NCBI RefSeq assembly: GCF_019311235.1
Contig: NZ_JAHWDF010000019.1
Location: 1-38,722, forward strand
Source of the DNA: Mesonia aestuariivivens
GTDB taxonomy: Bacteria; Bacteroidota; Bacteroidia; Flavobacteriales; Flavobacteriaceae
Direction of reading: 5' to 3'
Length of the DNA stretch: 38,722 nucleotides
Every line of letters starts with the position of its first letter. Positions within the stretch are counted from its first letter, which is position 1. The translations under genes and the position numbers were made by a program. This document shows, in pieces, positions 34,445 to 38,722 of this stretch. A model generated the notes under the pieces. It made no database searches. It was given only the letters and a program-made list of their open reading frames with translations, and was not told where the DNA came from.

Positions 34445-35221
34445 TTAGTTTAGCTTTTCGGTTAACTTTCTGAGTTTAATAGAAGTTAATACTTTTTTAG
34501 TATATAAAGGAAAATCTGCATTTTGGATCCAATTATAATATCCTGGTTCTTTTTCTAAAACTTCTTCTACCAATTTGCCACGATTTTTACCAAATGCAAA
34601 AGTTTCTTTTCCTTCTTTATTAAAAACAATAAATCCGGCAAAATCTGCATGTTTTTTATGAGCACTAAACTCTGCTAACCACTTGGTATCATTTTCTAAA
34701 TCTGGATATCTCTCTAGTTGAGATTCTAATACTTCGAAAGTTGCCAAAGTATCTGCTTCTGCACTATGAGCATTTTCTAATTTTTTATCACAGTAAAATT
34801 GATAAGCTGCTTCTAAGGTTCTTTTTTCTTTTTTATGAAAAATAGTTTGCACATCTACTGCTACTGAATTTTTAAAATCAAAATCTACCTCTGCTCTTAA
34901 AAACTCTTCTGCTAATAAAGGAATATCAAAACGATTACTATTATAACCACCAAGATCACAGCCCTTTATCATATTGTAAATTTTCTTACTCAGGTCTTTA
35001 AAAGTAGGTTCATTAGCAACATCTTCATCTGATATGCCATGTATTTCTGTGGTTTCTGCAGGTATTTTCATTTCTGGATTTACCCTCCAGTTTACACTTT
35101 CTTTATTTCCGTTAGGAAAGACTTTTAAAATAGCTATTTCTACAATTCTATCTTTAGAAATATTAGTTCCTGTAGTTTCTAAGTCAAAAAAACAAATTGG
35201 CTTATTAAGATTCAGTTTCAT
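34445..35221 (-). CDS. DEDDh 3'-5' exonuclease, DnaQ-like
   Basis: A 258-residue nuclease. The DEDDh active site is complete: Asp13 and Glu15 in FFDLETTGT, the Asp of NRFDIPLL, and the His/Asp of HSAEADTLATFEVL. After the nuclease domain (about 1-175) there is a 75-residue C-terminal part (HADFAGFIVFNKEGKETFAFGKNRG, then YYNWIQNADFP) shared with Bacteroidetes relatives. It could be the epsilon proofreading subunit of DNA polymerase III or a related repair or RNA nuclease; dnaQ assignment would need comparison with the other exonucleases of the genome. It begins the unit with FAH, HPt and cinA, with a -7 element 17 nt upstream. Confidence 0.88.
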   Translation of the reverse strand: MKLNLNKPICFFDLETTGTNISKDRIVEIAILKVFPNGNKESVNWRVNPEMKIPAETTEIHGISDEDVANEPTFKDLSKKIYNMIKGCDLGGYNSNRFDIPLLAEEFLRAEVDFDFKNSVAVDVQTIFHKKEKRTLEAAYQFYCDKKLENAHSAEADTLATFEVLESQLERYPDLENDTKWLAEFSAHKKHADFAGFIVFNKEGKETFAFGKNRGKLVEEVLEKEPGYYNWIQNADFPLYTKKVLTSIKLRKLTEKLN

Positions 35222-35237
35222 AAAATGATATTTACGG

Positions 35238-35245
35238 CAAAGATA
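35238..35245 (-). promoter_or_regulatory. Probable -7 element for the exonuclease operon
   Basis: Reading leftward, TATCTTTG matches TAnnTTTG and ends 16 nt before the ATG at 35221. No TTG is present at the standard distance, so only the -7 half is supported. Confidence 0.4.
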
Positions 35246-35308
35246 ACTTTACGAAGTTGCTTAAAAAAATAAATTATTCTTTAGCGTTTTTCAATTTCAA
35301 TATAATAA

Positions 35309-35338
35309 AAAAAGCCACGAAGACAATCGTGGCTTTTT
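35309..35338 (-). terminator. Terminator of the E2 acyltransferase gene
   Basis: A perfect 12-bp stem AAAAAGCCACGA/TCGTGGCTTTTT with a 6-nt AGACAA loop. Read leftward it ends in a T-run, as expected for a terminator of the leftward E2 gene 20 bp upstream. Confidence 0.9.
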
Positions 35339-35358
35339 CACTATTATAATCTTAATTA

Positions 35359-36669
35359 TTATAAAGTTTGTTGATCGTCGAAATTTTCTAAATATTGAGC
35401 TACACGCTGAACAAACTGTCCGCCTAAAGCACCATTTACTACTCGATGATCATAACTATGTGATAAGAACATTTTATACCTAATGCCAATAAAGTCTCCT
35501 TCTGACGTCTCTATAACTGCTGGAACTTTTCTAATGGCTCCCAATGCTAAAATTGCCACTTGAGGCTGATTGATAATTGGAGTACCCATAATACTACCAA
35601 AAGTACCCACATTAGTTACGGTATAAGTGCCCCCCTGTGTATCATCTGGTTTTAATTTACCACCTCTTGCTCTACCTGCAAGATCGTTGACTTGCTTCGC
35701 TAAACCTCTTAGGTTTAATTGGTCTGCATTTTTTATGACCGGAACAATTAAATTACCATCGGGTAAAGCAGCAGCCATTCCTAAATTAATATTTTTACGC
35801 TTAATAATTTTATCTCCATCTAAAGAAATATTAATAAGAGGAAAATCTTTAATTGCTTTTGCTATTGCCTCCATAAAAATTGGAGTGAATGTTATTTTTT
35901 CTCCTTCACGTTTTTCAAAATCATTCTTCACTTTCTTTCTCCAGTTCCAAATTTTAGTAACATCTACTTCTATGAAAGATTGAACGTGAGCAGAAGTTTG
36001 CACACTATTCATCATATGGTGAGAAATCATTTTTCCCATTCTAGACATTTCTATAATTTCATCTTCACCATTTACACTTACTGGTACATTTACTGCCTTT
36101 TGTGTAGGCTTTGAAGGAGTTGGTGCTGTTTGAGTCTTTGAAGTAGATTTTTTATCTTCTACATAGGCTAAAATATCATCTTTGGTAACCCTAGCATCTT
36201 TACCAGTTCCTGATATTTTTTCTAATTCTTCTAAACTTATTTCTTCTTGTTTTGCAATATTTTTCACCAACGGCGAGTAAAATCTTTCACTTGAAGAGTA
36301 ATCTTGACTTACCGTTTCTTTTGCTTGATGAACAATATTTTCTGCAGCAGTAACATTAGCACTATCTTCTGCTGAGGTTTCTTTCGTTTCTACTGAAGGT
36401 TGATCTTCTTTTTTAGTTGAATCTTCGCCTTCTGTTTCTATAATTGCAATAGTTTCTCCAACCTGTACTACATCATCTGCTTCAAAAAACTTTTCAATTA
36501 AAACCCCATCTACTTCACTTGGCACTTCACTATCTACTTTGTCGGTAGCTATTTCTAATACAGCTTCATCTTCTTCTATTGTATCTCCAACTTCTTTTAA
36601 CCAATTAGTTATTGTTGCTTCTGCAACACTCTCTCCCATTTTGGGTAATTTAAGTTCAATTTTTGCCAT
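35359..36669 (-). CDS. Dihydrolipoamide acyltransferase (E2) of a 2-oxo acid dehydrogenase complex
   Basis: A 436-residue E2 subunit that transfers an acyl group from E1-bound thiamine through its lipoyl arm to CoA. It has one lipoyl domain (Lys44 in EIATDKVDSEV is the lipoylation site), an acidic linker, a peripheral-subunit-binding domain (about 130-170; FYSPLVKNIAKQEEISLEEL) and a catalytic core (about 210-436). The catalytic His408 lies in SYDHRVVNGALGG; the motif is usually DHRxxDG, and here the Asp is Asn412. The protein resembles branched-chain or general E2 of Flavobacteriia more than PdhC; E1 and E3 genes are not in the window. It is flanked by a terminator and stands 83 bp after the glycosyltransferase gene. 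Confidence 0.92.
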   Translation of the reverse strand: MAKIELKLPKMGESVAEATITNWLKEVGDTIEEDEAVLEIATDKVDSEVPSEVDGVLIEKFFEADDVVQVGETIAIIETEGEDSTKKEDQPSVETKETSAEDSANVTAAENIVHQAKETVSQDYSSSERFYSPLVKNIAKQEEISLEELEKISGTGKDARVTKDDILAYVEDKKSTSKTQTAPTPSKPTQKAVNVPVSVNGEDEIIEMSRMGKMISHHMMNSVQTSAHVQSFIEVDVTKIWNWRKKVKNDFEKREGEKITFTPIFMEAIAKAIKDFPLINISLDGDKIIKRKNINLGMAAALPDGNLIVPVIKNADQLNLRGLAKQVNDLAGRARGGKLKPDDTQGGTYTVTNVGTFGSIMGTPIINQPQVAILALGAIRKVPAVIETSEGDFIGIRYKMFLSHSYDHRVVNGALGGQFVQRVAQYLENFDDQQTL

Positions 36670-36752
36670 ATCGTTAACTCGAAGGTATTTTTTTTATTAC
36701 GGATTGCGAATTTAATTAAAATTTAAATCAAAAAGTAATTATTTAATAAATT

Positions 36753-37865
36753 TTACAACTTAAGAATTTCTCCTTGACTTTTGCTATGATCACTTCCGAT
36801 AATAAAATTATACTTTAAAGGTTTTATACGAAAGTAATTTTGCTTCATTTTATGATTCTCCATTATACTAAAAATTTCTGTATATGTTAAATAATTAGCA
36901 TCAAAAATTATTTTTGAATTTTTGATGCTTTTATTTTTTAACTCCTTTTTATTGATAATTTCTATAGGTGATTTTCCTAAAGAATTGAAGCCTGAATTTA
37001 TTTCAGAATCACTCACCCAATATATTTTCTCATAATTAATTATATCGGTTTGCTCTGGTTTAGGGTTAAAAAACGACTTAGCTAAAGCTAAAGATAAATG
37101 AATTAGTGGTCTTAAAAAGTTGTTTTTTTTAAAGTGTTTCTTATAAAAAATCTCCATAGCTCCATAAAACCGATCCCTATATTTTTTATCTTTCACGGTA
37201 CTTTCACCTTTATAATGAATTACATTTTCAGTACCTAAATAATAATTTTGATAACCTTTTTTTAGAAATTTATAACTAAGATCAATATCTTCCCCATACA
37301 TAAAATAATCTTCATCTAAGCCTCCTATTTCTTCAAACCTATCTTTTTGCATAAACATAAAAGCTCCCACAAGAATTTCTACCTTACCCACCTCAGTTTC
37401 CCTTAAGTCAGAATAATAATCTTTTTCTAAATTCAATATTTTTTTTAAGGCTACTTTTGGTGTAGGGAGGTTTCTCTTTGATTCTGGAAGAAAATTACCA
37501 CCTCCATCTATTAATTTAGGACCTATAGCTCCAAAATCTGATTTTGTTTGAGCAAAAGATATAAAGTTTTTAAATGTTTCCTCTCCTACTAATGTATCTG
37601 GATTTAAAAGGCAAATATATTTACCTCTTGCTTTATTTATGCCTATATTATTTCCCTTACTAAACCCATAATTAACTCTATTTTCAATTAAAATAACCTC
37701 TGGAAAATAAAATTTCACTAAGCCACAGCTTTCATCCTGAGAGTAATTATCTACAACAATAATTTCAGCTGAAATTTGCTGAATTGATTTAGATACGCTT
37801 TCTAAACAGTGAAGTAAATAATAAGGAACTTTATAATTAAGAATAATAACAGATAACTCTACCAA
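36753..37865 (-). CDS. GT2 glycosyltransferase (rhamnosyltransferase-like) with C-terminal extension
   Basis: A 370-residue family 2 glycosyltransferase: LSVIILNYKVPYYLLHCLESV at the N-terminus, IIVVDNYSQDES, NYGFSKGNNIGINKARGKY, the DxD-type CLLNPDTLV, and the acceptor/base segment YFMYGEDIDLSYKFLKKGY. There is no QxxRW and no multi-spanning membrane region, so it is a single-sugar transferase of the WbbL/RfbN type, probably for cell-surface polysaccharide. Residues about 258-370 form an extra domain (KIYWVSDSEIN to HSKSQGEILKL) that the core family lacks; its role is unknown. It starts 2 bp after the recR stop, so the two are co-transcribed. It is unrelated in layout to the synthase at 23480. 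Confidence 0.9.
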   Translation of the reverse strand: MVELSVIILNYKVPYYLLHCLESVSKSIQQISAEIIVVDNYSQDESCGLVKFYFPEVILIENRVNYGFSKGNNIGINKARGKYICLLNPDTLVGEETFKNFISFAQTKSDFGAIGPKLIDGGGNFLPESKRNLPTPKVALKKILNLEKDYYSDLRETEVGKVEILVGAFMFMQKDRFEEIGGLDEDYFMYGEDIDLSYKFLKKGYQNYYLGTENVIHYKGESTVKDKKYRDRFYGAMEIFYKKHFKKNNFLRPLIHLSLALAKSFFNPKPEQTDIINYEKIYWVSDSEINSGFNSLGKSPIEIINKKELKNKSIKNSKIIFDANYLTYTEIFSIMENHKMKQNYFRIKPLKYNFIIGSDHSKSQGEILKL

Positions 37866-37867
37866 AC

Positions 37868-38485
37868 CTAATTTTTTAAAGAGTTTTCAAATGGAACTCT
37901 ATTTACAATACTTCTACCTAAGGTTACTTCATCTGCATACTCTAATTCATCTCCAACCCCTATACCTCTAGCTATAGTTGAAGTTTTTATAGTAAGATTT
38001 TCTAGTTGTTTATAAATATAAAAGTTAGTAGTATCTCCCTCCATCGTACTGCTTAATGCAAATATAATTTCGTTAACCTCACCTTCTTTTACCTTGTCTA
38101 TAAGTGTTGTTATATTTAATTGATTAGGACCTATACCATCCATAGGACTTATCTTACCTCCTAACACATGATACAAACCTCTGTACTGACTTGTGTTTTC
38201 TATAGCCATCACATCTCTAACATCTTCTACTACACAAACCATTTTTTTTTCCCGATTGGGGTTTGAACAAATTTCACAAATTTGAAAATCACTTATATTA
38301 TGACATTTTTTACAAAATTTCACTTCTGTTTTCAGGTCTATTAATGCTTTAGCTAAATGTGTAGTTTGCTCTTCAGGCTGCTTTAATAAATGTAATACTA
38401 ATCTTAATGCTGTTCTCTTCCCTATTCCTGGCAATTGTGCCATTTCTTGTACAGCGTTCTCTAATAATTTTGAAGAAAATTCCAT
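37868..38485 (-). CDS. recR: Recombination protein RecR
   Basis: RecR works with RecO and RecF to load RecA on gapped DNA. The 205-residue length is typical. An N-terminal helix-hairpin-helix ([27 protein letters not shown]), a Cys4 zinc finger ([16 protein letters not shown]), and a Toprim domain ([45 protein letters not shown]) are all present. It precedes the GT2 gene by 2 bp. RecO and RecF are not in the window. Upstream lies a 50-bp palindrome and the end of a T9SS substrate gene. Confidence 0.97.
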   Translation of the reverse strand: MEFSSKLLENAVQEMAQLPGIGKRTALRLVLHLLKQPEEQTTHLAKALIDLKTEVKFCKKCHNISDFQICEICSNPNREKKMVCVVEDVRDVMAIENTSQYRGLYHVLGGKISPMDGIGPNQLNITTLIDKVKEGEVNEIIFALSSTMEGDTTNFYIYKQLENLTIKTSTIARGIGVGDELEYADEVTLGRSIVNRVPFENSLKN

Positions 38486-38519
38486 AGCACGAATTTAATT
38501 TATTTATAATAGCTTTACC

Positions 38520-38569
38520 AATTAAGTATAAAAAAAGGAGGCAATTGCCTCCTTTTTTTATACTTAATT
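38520..38569. terminator. 50-bp perfect palindrome, terminator of the T9SS type B gene
   Basis: A perfect 50-bp palindrome centred on GGCAATTGCC, with GGAGG/CCTCC inner arms, A7/T7 runs and TTAAGTAT/ATACTTAA outer arms. It lies 17 bp past the stop of the leftward partial gene and before recR. Read leftward it gives a strong hairpin with a T-run, so it should separate that gene from recR. Confidence 0.85.
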
Positions 38570-38585
38570 CTGATTCACTTCCTAT

Positions 38586-38722
38586 TTATCTTTTGAGGGT
38601 AAAGTGATTTTTAATGGTATTAGGTCTAGGTTCTCCAGGGTTACCTTCTTGATCTGGTATTGCTGGTTCCATATATTCTACTCTAAACCAGTAGTCTCCT
38701 GAGGGCACTGGATTTCCGTTAA
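38586..38722 (-). CDS. C-terminal fragment of a T9SS type B sorting-domain protein (5' part outside window)
   Basis: The last 44 codons of a leftward gene, cut by the window edge. The residues NGNPVPSGDYWFRVEYME and the final IKNHFTLKR match the end of the CHU_C-type (type B) T9SS sorting domain, which routes large gliding-motility-associated or adhesin-like proteins across the outer membrane. An unusual PDQEGNPGEPRPN segment lies in the usually short loop before the last strand. The protein's main body is not in the window. The palindromic terminator follows its stop codon by 17 bp. Confidence 0.8.
   Translation of the reverse strand, partial: NGNPVPSGDYWFRVEYMEPAIPDQEGNPGEPRPNTIKNHFTLKR

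Noticed and set aside
35627-35983. Open frame opposite the E2 catalytic core
   Set aside because: It mirrors the codon pattern of the E2 gene, with no promoter or recognisable protein family.

Overview
The window is a stretch of chromosome from a low-G+C member of the Bacteroidetes, most probably the family Flavobacteriaceae. Several signs agree. Promoter elements have the TAnnTTTG form (with TTG or TTTG about 16-20 nt upstream) and recognisable Shine-Dalgarno sequences are rare. Two genes end in type IX secretion (T9SS) sorting domains. Lipoproteins carry acidic residues directly after the lipobox cysteine. Lineage-typical families are present (DUF4295 beside rpmG and rpmB, DUF922, FAS1 lipoproteins, bacillithiol-type BshC, LysM proteins with a ligand-binding-like C-terminus). 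The genus cannot be fixed from the sequence alone.

Layout. 1-185: an 18-copy AGTTAGC array and a terminator. 186-5456: sucC (minus), a DUF3820 gene, pyrG and yidC (plus). 5534-8005: two leftward FAS1 lipoprotein genes. 8058-12575: rightward MORN-like protein, mnmA, a T9SS-secreted subtilase and a flavin oxidoreductase. 12634-21908: a leftward block with a small membrane protein, a DUF922 pseudogene, an OsmC protein, a LysM protein, guaA, a PLP decarboxylase, bshC and rimO. 22356-30094: a rightward accessory cluster of five genes. 30096-38485: a leftward housekeeping block with ftsY, DUF4295, rpmG, rpmB, cinA, an HPt protein, a FAH-family hydrolase, a DnaQ-like exonuclease, an E2 acyltransferase, a glycosyltransferase and recR. 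The right edge cuts a T9SS type B substrate. No tRNA, rRNA, CRISPR array, insertion sequence or prophage gene was seen.

The most interesting region is 22356-29548, perhaps to 30094. It encodes, in order, an inner-membrane-anchored HEAT-repeat protein, a processive GT2 polysaccharide synthase (DxD, ED, QxxRW), a 953-residue TPR protein with a YaiO-like outer-membrane barrel, an exported DUF4838 protein resembling a glycoside hydrolase, and a DUF1573 lipoprotein. The first two genes overlap by 4 bp and the later gaps are 28, 2 and 18 nt. The parts parallel a synthase-dependent exopolysaccharide machine such as PgaABCD, but the accessory proteins differ: HEAT protein instead of PgaD, YaiO-type barrel instead of the PgaA barrel, DUF4838 instead of PgaB. 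The polymer is unknown. The cluster lies between ftsY and rimO, which are often adjacent in Bacteroidetes, and runs opposite to both, so it looks inserted.

Other notable points: guaA appears to have a promoter whose -7 element ends 3 nt before the ATG, which suggests a leaderless mRNA. A DUF922 putative metalloprotease gene is broken by a frameshift and a nonsense codon while keeping its HEQLH motif. A folded REP-like element sits in the probable 5' leader of ftsY.
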